Positions 17,568-26,695 of a stretch of 64,000 nucleotides of DNA are shown in pieces. A model generated the notes under the pieces. That model was not told where the DNA came from, made no database searches, and saw only the letters and a program-made list of their open reading frames with translations. Each line of letters starts with the position of its first letter. Positions within the stretch are counted from its first letter, which is position 1. Source of the stretch: Bacteroidales bacterium (GTDB lineage: Bacteria; Bacteroidota; Bacteroidia; Bacteroidales; UBA4417). Position numbers and translations under genes: made by a program. Where the stretch lies: positions 1 through 64,000 of the forward strand of contig JAURYB010000078.1 of the NCBI GenBank assembly GCA_030654075.1, in the 5' to 3' direction.

Positions 17568-20500
17568 ATGAAGCTGTTTTTCTGTTTACTCTCCATCATC
17601 TTTTTTTCTTCACTGATCAGTCCTTTAGCCGCTCAGCCTAAGAGTACATTTACGCATTATTCAGTTGAGGACGGACTCTCTGAAGGTGAAGTGCTGTCGA
17701 TGATTCAGGATAAGAACGGCTACATGTGGTTTGGTACTTTTGATGGATTGAACCGCTTTGACGGGCTAAACTTTAAAGTATATAAATCAGGGTTTAACCG
17801 GTTCAGTTCACTGACTAATAACAGGGTAGATAAAATTATAGAAGATGAATTAGGGTATTTATGGATTTTAACGAATAATGGTGACGCACATAGATTTGAC
17901 ACTCAAAAAGAGCTGTTTATAAATTTCAAAGGTTCTACAAATAATATTTCGACCGATCAATCGCCAATCCAACAAATTTTCTGCTTCCCGGGAGGTGAAA
18001 CATGGTTGACCACTGAAAATGGAGGATGTGTAAGAATTATATCTTCAAAACACTCTGATAATTTTAAAACTGACTATTTCCCGGTTGCAGGCAAGGGCTC
18101 TCCCAAAACTAGAATAAATGGCATCTTTAAAGATAAGGAGAATACGATCTGGATACTTACTTCAAGCGGTATTTCAGTTGTTAGAAAAGGGCAAATAACA
18201 GCGGAAAAAATCAGCCAGATTAATAAAACTGCCAATCAAGCTTCATTGTCATTTTATTCCTTTTTCGAATTTGACGATAAAATCTGGTTTGGTTCCGGTC
18301 TGGGAGATATATTCTCTTATAATATTGGGAACAAAGGTTTCGATGTCATTAAAACCGGAGTTACATCCCGGATTATTGCCATAAAACCACTAAACCAGCG
18401 CGAACAGATAGTGCTCACCTCCGACGACGGATTTTTTATTCTGAACAGTACAACCGGCGAAAGGAAATACTTCAGGAAAGAGAATAATCCTTCGATTCCT
18501 ACCAATAAGATGCTCTCAGTTTATGTTGATAAATTCGGAGAGGCCTGGATTGAAACTGCTGTTGAAGGTGTGCTGCACTTTGATCCGTTTAAAGATCAGA
18601 TTACTCACTTTAAAATGAGGAAGGATAAGACGAATCCGAATGTTTTCCTGCCTAACTTTTTTATTTTTGAGGACAAAAATGATTATTTATGGGTGCATCC
18701 TTTAGGTGGCGGATTTTCATATTACAACAGGACTCAGAAGAAATTAGAATACTTTTATAACGAGCCGGGCAATCCCTCACGGCGGTTTCCGAACATTCTT
18801 CACTCAGCATTTTCCGATAAGCAGGGCAATCTCTGGATGTGCACTATTTCGAGGGGAATAGAGAAAGCTACCTTTTACCCTGACCAATTTAAACTTTTAC
18901 AGCCAAATCCATCTTCAACTGCGCACGCAGAGAATGAAGTGAGAACCGTTTTCGAGGACAAAAATAAATTCCTTTGGATTGCAACCAGGGATGGATCAGT
19001 ACATCTGTTTGACTCAACAAAAACCATCCTGGGTGATTTGCGTGAAAATGGAACTTTAAATTCGGGTGAAAAATTCAATGGTCTCATCTATTCAATAATT
19101 CAGGATCGGAAAGGAAATATATGGATGGGTTCGAAAGGCCGGGGAGTGTTTAAACTCGAAAACCTGGGAACTAACAAAGTTCCCCGCTTTAAAATTTCCA
19201 ATTTTACCCATAATCCTGCTAATCCTTACAGCCTGAATCACGATAACGTGTATTCTGTTTTTGAAGACAGTTTTGGAAGAATATGGGTTGGAACTTATGG
19301 CGGAGGGCTCAATTATATTATTGAAGAACAGAGCAGTACGAAATTTATTAATTATAATAACCAGTTAAAAAAATACCCGTTTATTGATTTTAAAAGGGTG
19401 AGATTTATTACAGCTGATTTTAAAAATAATATCTGGGTTGCTACAACAAACGGATTACTGGTTTTTAATCAGAATTTTGCAAAACCGGAAAATGTAAGTT
19501 TTCAAACCTTTACCTATAATCCTAAGGACAAGGCGAGTTTATCCAATAATAATGTAAACTACATTTATTGTTCCGCATCCAATGAGATTTTTGTAGCCAC
19601 TTTCGGCGGCGGGCTGAATCAGGTTTTCTTTCGGAATAAACCGGGTGAAAAGCCGGTTTTTAAATCTTTCACTGAAGAATCGGGTGCGCCCAGCGATATT
19701 ATACTTAGCATAATTGATGATTTGAAAGGCAATCTTTGGATGAGCAGCGAAAGAGGAATACTTAAATTTAACAAAAAAAACCTTTCGTTCGAAATTTACG
19801 GGAAACAAAGCGGTATTGAAAGCAAATATTTCTCAGAGGCCACAGGTATAAGAATCCATACCGGGGAAATACTGATGGGATTCGATAATGGATTGTACTA
19901 TTTTAATCCTGAACAGGTTAAGAAGAGCGCTTCCATTCCTGCTATTGTAATTACAGGTGTACAAATAGGAGGGAAGGATGTTAATAATATTGAATCTGAT
20001 CAATCCGGTTCAACATATAATTCGGAAACTTCTACACTTGAGCTTAACCATAACGACAAGCATTTCAGTATTGGTTATGCAACCCTGGATTACCGGAATC
20101 CCAATAATATTCATTATTCGGTTAAGCTCGAAGGTTTTGACCAGGAATGGCATATTGAACGCCGGCAAAGGATTGCAAACTATACAAATCTTGCACCCGG
20201 AAAGTATACATTCAAGGTAAAATCAACCAACTCCGACGGGATTTGGGTAGAGAATGAGAGAACAATCAACATCATAGTACATCCTTCATTTTGGGAAACA
20301 AAACTGGCTCGGTTTCTGTATTTTCTTGTCTTTCTGCTTCTTACGGCTACTACCATTTATATTGTTTTCACGATCTATAAACTTAGACATAAGGTTGAAG
20401 TTGAGCAGCTAATTACGAACATGAAGCTTAAATTTTTTACAGATATTTCGCATGAACTCCGTACGCCGTTAACCTTAATTTCATCGCCGGTAGACAATAT

Positions 20501-22013
20501 CCTTAAAAATTATACCCTGGAACCGGATATCAAAGAACAACTTTCGATTGTGCATAATAATACAGAGAGGATGCTTCGTTTGGTAAACCAGATTCTTGAT
20601 TTCAGGAAGATTCAGAATAAGAAAATGAAACTTAAACTGGAGGAATTTGGGTTAGGCGAATTTATTTCTGAAATCTGCGGGAATTTCAAAAAAATAGCGA
20701 TTGAAAAGGGAATAGAGCTTAGTTTTAATGACTTATCAGCAAACGAAAGTATATGGGCAGATAAAGACAAAGTCGAGAAAATCACCTACAATCTTTTGGC
20801 CAACGCAATAAAATTTACCCCCAGGGGGAAAAAGGTTGCTATTACTGTAGTGAAGAATGACAACAATATTTTGGTTAAAGTCTCCGACCAGGGCATAGGT
20901 ATATCGAAAGAAAAAGTAAAGAATATTTTTGAACGGTTTGTAAGCATCGATAGCTCAAATATTAATTTCCAGCCTGGTACCGGAATCGGATTATCACTCA
21001 GCAAAGAACTTGCAGAATTGCATAAGGCAGAATTAACAGTGGAAAGCAATGAAGGGGAAGGCACGACTTTTACAGTATCCTTCAAAATGGGATGGTCACA
21101 TTTTGGAAATGATACCGATTTTGTGCTGATGGATGGACAAATTCCAGGTGCCGTTTTGCCTTCAGGACACGAAAAACATGAGGATGAGATAAATACTGAT
21201 GATGAGGACACTGTGCCTCTACTCCTTATTGTTGAAGACAACGAAGAGTTGAGAAGTTTCCTTAAAATAGTATTATCACCTGATTTCCATGTGATTGAAG
21301 CCGGGAATGGCAATCATGGACTGCAAATTGCAAAAGATCAGCTGCCCGACATTATTATTACAGATATAATGATGCCTGAAATGGATGGATTGGAGTTAGC
21401 CCGAAGAATTAAATCGGATGAAACTACATCACACATACCCGTTGTTGTATTAACCGCAAAAACAGATCTGGATACCCAACTCGAAGCACTTAAAAGAGGC
21501 GCTGATGATTATATTACCAAACCGTTTAGTTCCTCTTACCTTAAGGCCCGCGTTGATAATATTCTGAATCAGCGCCGGAAACTGCATGAAAAATTTCTTT
21601 CTGCTCTTTCTTCTAATCTGTCGCATCAAACCTCAAAAATATTTTCTACTGATCCCACACTTCCCGTTGTTGAATCGTTTGACCAGAAACTAATGGTAAA
21701 AGTGATGGAGATAATGGAAAAAAATATGGACAATGCTGAGCTCACAGTTGATGAACTCGTTTCAAAAATAGGTATCGGCCGGTCTGTTTTTTTTAAAAAA
21801 CTTAAAAGCCTTACAGGGATTGCACCTATTGAGTTTATAAGGGAAGTTAGAATTAAAAGAGCGGCCCAGCTTATCGAAACCGGTGAGTTTACTATTTCGC
21901 AGGTTACATTTATGGTCGGGAATAACGATCCCAGGTATTTTTCCAGGTGTTTTAAGCAAAAATTCGGAATGACACCTTCCGAATATAAGGAGAAGTACTC
22001 TCCGCATAAGTAA
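17568..22013 (+). CDS. hybrid two-component system sensor/regulator (HTCS)
   Basis: One 1481-residue protein joins sensor and response regulator. Order: signal peptide; two seven-bladed Reg_prop propellers (about 25-790) with repeated MWFG/LWI blade motifs; Y_Y_Y domain (about 820-905); one membrane helix (about 914-938); HisKA with H962 in DISHELRTPLTLI; HATPase (N box NLLANAIKF, G boxes DQGIGIS and GTGIGLSLS); receiver with phospho-acceptor D1266 (TDIMMPEMDG) and KPF; AraC-type double helix-turn-helix (about 1380-1481). Such regulators sense a pectin oligosaccharide in the periplasm and activate the neighbouring utilisation locus. It is likely the master activator of 13015-33206. Confidence 0.96.
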   Translation: MKLFFCLLSIIFFSSLISPLAAQPKSTFTHYSVEDGLSEGEVLSMIQDKNGYMWFGTFDGLNRFDGLNFKVYKSGFNRFSSLTNNRVDKIIEDELGYLWILTNNGDAHRFDTQKELFINFKGSTNNISTDQSPIQQIFCFPGGETWLTTENGGCVRIISSKHSDNFKTDYFPVAGKGSPKTRINGIFKDKENTIWILTSSGISVVRKGQITAEKISQINKTANQASLSFYSFFEFDDKIWFGSGLGDIFSYNIGNKGFDVIKTGVTSRIIAIKPLNQREQIVLTSDDGFFILNSTTGERKYFRKENNPSIPTNKMLSVYVDKFGEAWIETAVEGVLHFDPFKDQITHFKMRKDKTNPNVFLPNFFIFEDKNDYLWVHPLGGGFSYYNRTQKKLEYFYNEPGNPSRRFPNILHSAFSDKQGNLWMCTISRGIEKATFYPDQFKLLQPNPSSTAHAENEVRTVFEDKNKFLWIATRDGSVHLFDSTKTILGDLRENGTLNSGEKFNGLIYSIIQDRKGNIWMGSKGRGVFKLENLGTNKVPRFKISNFTHNPANPYSLNHDNVYSVFEDSFGRIWVGTYGGGLNYIIEEQSSTKFINYNNQLKKYPFIDFKRVRFITADFKNNIWVATTNGLLVFNQNFAKPENVSFQTFTYNPKDKASLSNNNVNYIYCSASNEIFVATFGGGLNQVFFRNKPGEKPVFKSFTEESGAPSDIILSIIDDLKGNLWMSSERGILKFNKKNLSFEIYGKQSGIESKYFSEATGIRIHTGEILMGFDNGLYYFNPEQVKKSASIPAIVITGVQIGGKDVNNIESDQSGSTYNSETSTLELNHNDKHFSIGYATLDYRNPNNIHYSVKLEGFDQEWHIERRQRIANYTNLAPGKYTFKVKSTNSDGIWVENERTINIIVHPSFWETKLARFLYFLVFLLLTATTIYIVFTIYKLRHKVEVEQLITNMKLKFFTDISHELRTPLTLISSPVDNILKNYTLEPDIKEQLSIVHNNTERMLRLVNQILDFRKIQNKKMKLKLEEFGLGEFISEICGNFKKIAIEKGIELSFNDLSANESIWADKDKVEKITYNLLANAIKFTPRGKKVAITVVKNDNNILVKVSDQGIGISKEKVKNIFERFVSIDSSNINFQPGTGIGLSLSKELAELHKAELTVESNEGEGTTFTVSFKMGWSHFGNDTDFVLMDGQIPGAVLPSGHEKHEDEINTDDEDTVPLLLIVEDNEELRSFLKIVLSPDFHVIEAGNGNHGLQIAKDQLPDIIITDIMMPEMDGLELARRIKSDETTSHIPVVVLTAKTDLDTQLEALKRGADDYITKPFSSSYLKARVDNILNQRRKLHEKFLSALSSNLSHQTSKIFSTDPTLPVVESFDQKLMVKVMEIMEKNMDNAELTVDELVSKIGIGRSVFFKKLKSLTGIAPIEFIREVRIKRAAQLIETGEFTISQVTFMVGNNDPRYFSRCFKQKFGMTPSEYKEKYSPHK

Positions 22014-22072
22014 ATATCAAAAAATACACGCTTAACTTAATTTTATGCACATTCAGTTAGCTTAACCGATAG

Positions 22073-22080
22073 TACATTTG
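22073..22080 (+). promoter_or_regulatory. -7 element for the GH105 gene
   Basis: TACATTTG fits TAnnTTTG, 43 bases before the ATG at 22124. The octamer ATGCACAT lies 20 bases upstream (22045-22052), as it does before the GH28 pair on the other strand. Confidence 0.5.
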
Positions 22081-22123
22081 TGGTGTTCGAATCACAATTG
22101 ATAAACACCATAAGATTGATTTT

Positions 22124-23335
22124 ATGAAGTATATACTGTTGTTTTTTATAGTTTCTATTGCACTCGTGGCTACGATTCCGGCCTGTGGGCAGAGGCAGCC
22201 TAAAAATAAGATTGACCAAAAATCCGAATTGTGGTCGGTCCGAATGGCGGAATCAGAAATGGTTCGATTCCCTTCCTGCTGGCAGGTGGATTTTGTTAAA
22301 GAGAAAAGATGGAATTATACACCGGGACTCGAAGGCCTGGCTTTTACCAAACTTTATGAAGCCTATAAAGATGAAAGGTTTTATCAATATGCCAAAGGAT
22401 ATGCCGATTCTCTTATCGACGGCAAGGGCCAGATATTGACTTATAATAAATCAAACTACAACATTGATTACATAAATCCAGGGAAATTACTTATCTACCT
22501 GTTTGAGAAAACCGGTGATAAGCGATACAAAATTGCACTCGACACGTTGAGATCTCAGATCAAAACTCAGCCAAGAACCACGGAAGGCGGATTCTGGCAT
22601 AAGAAAATATATCCAAACCAAATGTGGCTTGACGGACTATACATGGGTGCTCCGTTCTATGCCGAATATGCAAAAAAGTTTAATGAGCCTGATGCATTCG
22701 CTGATGTTGTTAATCAGTTTCTTCTGGTGGCAAAACATACGTATGATCCCAAAACAGGTTTATATCGCCATGGCTGGGATGAATCAAAAATTCAGAAATG
22801 GGCAAATCCCGAAACTGGTCAGTCACCTCATGCCTGGGGCCGTGCAATGGGTTGGTACGCTATGGCAATTGTTGATGTGCTGGACTTTCTTCCTGAAAAT
22901 CAACCTGGCAGAGAAGAAATATTATCGATACTGAAAAATATGGTTGAAAAATTATCTGAAATCCAGGATCCTAAAACCGGAGGTTGGTACCAGGTTCTGG
23001 ACCGGAACGGAGAAGGAGGAAACTATATTGAAACATCATGTACATCCATGTTTTCCTATTCAATATTTAAAGCTGTCAGAAAGGGATATATCGATAAAAA
23101 GTATCTGAAAACAGCAACAAAGGCATACCATGGCCTTATTAAAAACTTTATAGTTGTTGACGCTAAAGGACTGGTGAACCTCACCAGGGTTTGCGGGGTT
23201 GCAGGATTAGGTGGTAATCCATACCGGGATGGATCATTCGGGTATTATATTAATGAAATGATCAGAGACAACGATCCGAAAGGTACAGGTCCTTTCATCA
23301 TGGCAAGTCTTGAATATGAGCAATTAGCGAAATAG
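22124..23335 (+). CDS. GH105 unsaturated rhamnogalacturonyl hydrolase
   Basis: 403 residues. The N terminus looks like a lipoprotein signal (cysteine in TIPACGQ), though proline at -2 is unusual. The (alpha/alpha)6 barrel of GH105/GH88 shows MWLDGLYMGAPF with the catalytic aspartate D170, then SPHAWGRAMGWYAMAIVDVL and the C-terminal DGSFGYY. The enzyme would hydrate the 4,5-double bond of unsaturated galacturonyl-rhamnose or related lyase products and so free 5-keto-4-deoxyuronate for KduI/KduD. It has its own putative promoter and precedes susC. Confidence 0.92.
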   Translation: MKYILLFFIVSIALVATIPACGQRQPKNKIDQKSELWSVRMAESEMVRFPSCWQVDFVKEKRWNYTPGLEGLAFTKLYEAYKDERFYQYAKGYADSLIDGKGQILTYNKSNYNIDYINPGKLLIYLFEKTGDKRYKIALDTLRSQIKTQPRTTEGGFWHKKIYPNQMWLDGLYMGAPFYAEYAKKFNEPDAFADVVNQFLLVAKHTYDPKTGLYRHGWDESKIQKWANPETGQSPHAWGRAMGWYAMAIVDVLDFLPENQPGREEILSILKNMVEKLSEIQDPKTGGWYQVLDRNGEGGNYIETSCTSMFSYSIFKAVRKGYIDKKYLKTATKAYHGLIKNFIVVDAKGLVNLTRVCGVAGLGGNPYRDGSFGYYINEMIRDNDPKGTGPFIMASLEYEQLAK

Positions 23336-23591
23336 TTGCTCTCAATATGTATTCGCATTAAGAAGCTTTTCGTAAGCTAAATAGCAGAAGTTGATACCTG
23401 TTTGATTTGTTTTCAAAAAAAATCGGGTTCGTGGATTAATGGTTTATAATTTATGAACTGAGCTTATAGCGTTTTAGTATAGTTCCTGCATCGAAACCGG
23501 GTTTTTTATGCGCCGTCAAAAAAATAAATATAGGAATCAAAAACTCCACACTTTATACAGATTATTTCACACCTGAAAATTTCCAAGACAA

Positions 23592-23599
23592 TATATTTG
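23592..23599 (+). promoter_or_regulatory. -7 element for susC
   Basis: TATATTTG fits TAnnTTTG. It sets the transcript start near 23606 and so favours the ATG at 23628 over the TTG at 23604 as the susC start. No good -33 TTG is visible, which is common for activator-dependent PUL promoters. Confidence 0.55.
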
Positions 23600-23627
23600 C
23601 GTATTGAACAAACTCAAACCCCAATTT

Positions 23628-26600
23628 ATGTCAATTAATCTAAAAAATCTCAAAACGATTGTCCTCTGTACTTTTGCTTTAATGGCAAGTACCCTGGCCA
23701 ATGCCCAGACCAGGACCATAACAGGAACGGTTACTGATAAGTCGGGCGAAAAAGTGATTGGTGCTACCATATCAATTCCGGGCACAACCAACGGAACCTT
23801 ATCTGATATTGAAGGTAAGTATTCAATCAGTGTCCCTAAAGATGTAACAGCCCTTCAGTTCTCATTTATAGGAAATGAAACTATTACCGAAACAATCGGC
23901 AGCAGGTCGGTTATTGATGTGGTAATGACCCAAAGCGCACAAGAACTGGATATGCTGGTTGTTGTAGGTTATGGGACTGTCAGGAAGCGGGATCTTACAG
24001 GTGCCGTATCTTCGCTGAAACCAGCCGAAATTCTCAAGTCTGCTACAAGCAATCCCCTTCAATCCATGCAGGGTAAGGTAGCGGGTATTGATGTTATGAA
24101 ATCAAGTGGAGAATCCGGAAGCGGGGTTACCGTTAATTTGCGTGGAAACCGGTCAGTTAATGCTGATAATGCACCATTATACCTTGTTGATGGTATAGAG
24201 TATGGATCAACTATCGATATAAATTCATCGGATATTGCATCAATTGAAGTGCTGAAGGATGCATCTTCAACAGCTATTTATGGTTCAAAAGGCGCAAATG
24301 GTGTAATTATTATAACAACTAAACGTGGTGTTGCATCTACCGAAAAGGCAAAAATTACCTTTAACTCGTATGTTTCTTTAAACAGCCCCACCAATCTTCC
24401 CAAGTTAATGAATGTTCAGCAAGAGTATCTCTTTCAGGCTGAAAGACAACGCTATGCCGCTGAAAAGACCGGCAGCACCTGGGGAACAACAGTTATGTCC
24501 GATTACCCTGCCGACAAAGTATTCTCTACTGTGGTTAGCTCGCCCTACGAGAAATCAGTGTACGATATTTACCAGGAAGGTGGTGTAAATTGGTTTGATA
24601 TGATGTTGCATAACACTACATCGCAAAATTATGAGTTGGGTTTGTCAGGAGGAAGTGATAAAACACAATATGCGCTTTCATTTGGTTATATGAACGAAGC
24701 TGGTCTTCTCTTAAACGACAACCTGAAGAGGTACAATTTCAGAGTTAACCTGGATCATTCTATTACTAAAAGCGTTAAAATTGGAACAAGTATTCAATAT
24801 ACTAACCGCAATTGGAACCGTCGTCAGGATAATGTGTATTCACAACTGATTAAGATGCACTCATTAGCTCAGCCTTATCTGGCAAATGGTGAAATTCTCG
24901 ACAAACCGTCAGAACTTTCAACAAGTCACACGAATCCGTTATTAAATGAAGTAACCGATTATTATCAGAACAACACTCTTGATAACAGGATTTTTGGCAT
25001 TGCTTATCTAGATTGGGAGATACTAAAAGGATTGAAATTCAAATCAACATTTGGACTGGATCTGGATTCAAAAAGGGTTGGGAAATATGAAGATTATATG
25101 TGTACGTCCAACTACCAGTCTGGCCGTGGCTCCAATTTTGATGCCTTAAACAGCCAGTCAACAGGTTTAACCTGGGATAATACCCTAAACTATAACGTAA
25201 AACTTAATGAAAAAAATGAACTACAGGTATTGGTAGGTCAGCATGCTCAACAAAATGTATATGAATCTCATGATACCTATGGGAATGGCTTGCAGGATCA
25301 TTATGGAAAAAATGGTTTCTATGACCTGACTAACATCTTACCGGCAGGGCGTGCTATATTCAATGAATATATTCAAAGTAGTATGCTTTCTTTCTTTGGC
25401 AGGGTTAATTACAAATATAATAACAGATACCTTCTCACTGCTACGTTACGTGGTGACGGATCATCAAGCCTATCAGCCAATAACAAATGGGGATATTTCC
25501 CATCGGTAGCCGGTGCATGGGTTATTTCTGAAGAATCCTTCCTGAAAAACGTTACCGTGATCAGTAATTTAAAACTGAGAGTTAGCTGGGGTCAAACAGG
25601 CAATTCAGCGGTTAAGCCCTATCAAACGCTTACAGCATTAGGAAATGAGAAGACATATTATACGTATGGTACTCAGTTAATAAATGGACTGGTGCCTGCC
25701 ATTCTGGGTAATTCAGATCTGACATGGGAAACAACTTCTACCTACGATGTGGGTATGGATGTTTCGATATATAAAGACCGGTTATCTGCAACTTTGGATT
25801 ATTACCATTCACGAACCAGTGATTTATTGCTCTACAAAGGATTGCCTGCTACATCAATTTATCCCCAGGTTCTGGCTAATGTAGGGGAGACTGAAAATAA
25901 CGGGTTTGAAATTGGATTAAATGCAAAGGTCATTCAAGGGAAAGACTTTGCATGGAGTACTACCATCAACTATTCAATGAACCGGGATAAAATAGTTTCA
26001 CTTGCAAGCGGAGCTATCCAGGATGTTTCAAATCCTGATCAGGCATTAATAGTAGGTAGCCCAGTTCGTTCATTTTATGGTTATGAGGCTGATGGTTGCT
26101 GGAGTATAGCTGATGCAGCTACCGCGGCTTTGTACAAAAAAGTTCCGGGTGATATAAAAATTATTGACGTAAATAATGATACAATAATAAACGACCAGGA
26201 TAAACGAATATATAATAAGAGCCCTAAATTTATAATTGGATGGAGCAACTCCGTTTCATATAAAGGCTTTTCTTTGTCAGCACTTGTTTATGCCAGGGTA
26301 GGCCAATGGATTCAATACGACTATAACACCGCATATAAACCAACAGAAGCTGATGGGTCGCCTGCTGTTGATTTCTGGACACCGGAAAACCAGGATGCCA
26401 GGTTTCCCCGCCCAGGCATAGCCTCGCAGAATGATATGCCTGCCTTAGCTTTCGAAAATGCATCTTTCCTGAAGATAAAAGAAGTAACCCTTGGTTATAA
26501 CTTGCCTAAAAATCTGATTGGCAAGATTGGCGTTGATAACCTCCGTTTATATGCTTCATTGCAGAATTATTTTACCTTTAGCAATCTCGACAATTACGAT

Positions 26601-26672
26601 GTTGAACGCGGTGGTTCTATCTCTAATCCATTATCGAAACAGATGGTATTTGGAATAAATCTGGAGTTTTAA
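23628..26672 (+). CDS. susC: SusC-like TonB-dependent oligosaccharide transporter
   Basis: About 1014 residues. A signal peptide (ALMASTLANAQ) is followed by a carboxypeptidase-regulatory-like domain (TGTVTDKSGEKVIGATI), the VVVGYGTVRKRDLTGAVSSL stretch typical of SusC proteins, a plug domain (LQSMQGKVAGIDVM and SIEVLKDASSTAIYGSKGAN) and a long beta-barrel ending in F. It imports pectic oligosaccharides across the outer membrane with its SusD partner. The stop codon overlaps the first possible susD ATG by one base. The ATG at 23628 is chosen because an upstream TTG sits only 5 bases after the -7 element. Confidence 0.96.
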   Translation: MSINLKNLKTIVLCTFALMASTLANAQTRTITGTVTDKSGEKVIGATISIPGTTNGTLSDIEGKYSISVPKDVTALQFSFIGNETITETIGSRSVIDVVMTQSAQELDMLVVVGYGTVRKRDLTGAVSSLKPAEILKSATSNPLQSMQGKVAGIDVMKSSGESGSGVTVNLRGNRSVNADNAPLYLVDGIEYGSTIDINSSDIASIEVLKDASSTAIYGSKGANGVIIITTKRGVASTEKAKITFNSYVSLNSPTNLPKLMNVQQEYLFQAERQRYAAEKTGSTWGTTVMSDYPADKVFSTVVSSPYEKSVYDIYQEGGVNWFDMMLHNTTSQNYELGLSGGSDKTQYALSFGYMNEAGLLLNDNLKRYNFRVNLDHSITKSVKIGTSIQYTNRNWNRRQDNVYSQLIKMHSLAQPYLANGEILDKPSELSTSHTNPLLNEVTDYYQNNTLDNRIFGIAYLDWEILKGLKFKSTFGLDLDSKRVGKYEDYMCTSNYQSGRGSNFDALNSQSTGLTWDNTLNYNVKLNEKNELQVLVGQHAQQNVYESHDTYGNGLQDHYGKNGFYDLTNILPAGRAIFNEYIQSSMLSFFGRVNYKYNNRYLLTATLRGDGSSSLSANNKWGYFPSVAGAWVISEESFLKNVTVISNLKLRVSWGQTGNSAVKPYQTLTALGNEKTYYTYGTQLINGLVPAILGNSDLTWETTSTYDVGMDVSIYKDRLSATLDYYHSRTSDLLLYKGLPATSIYPQVLANVGETENNGFEIGLNAKVIQGKDFAWSTTINYSMNRDKIVSLASGAIQDVSNPDQALIVGSPVRSFYGYEADGCWSIADAATAALYKKVPGDIKIIDVNNDTIINDQDKRIYNKSPKFIIGWSNSVSYKGFSLSALVYARVGQWIQYDYNTAYKPTEADGSPAVDFWTPENQDARFPRPGIASQNDMPALAFENASFLKIKEVTLGYNLPKNLIGKIGVDNLRLYASLQNYFTFSNLDNYDVERGGSISNPLSKQMVFGINLEF

Positions 26673-26695
26673 TGTCCTTAACAGCAAAAAAAAAT

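Noticed and set aside
23604-23627. TTG start for susC giving eight extra residues
   Set aside because: It begins only 5 bases after a perfect -7 element; the ATG at 23628 is followed by a normal signal peptide.
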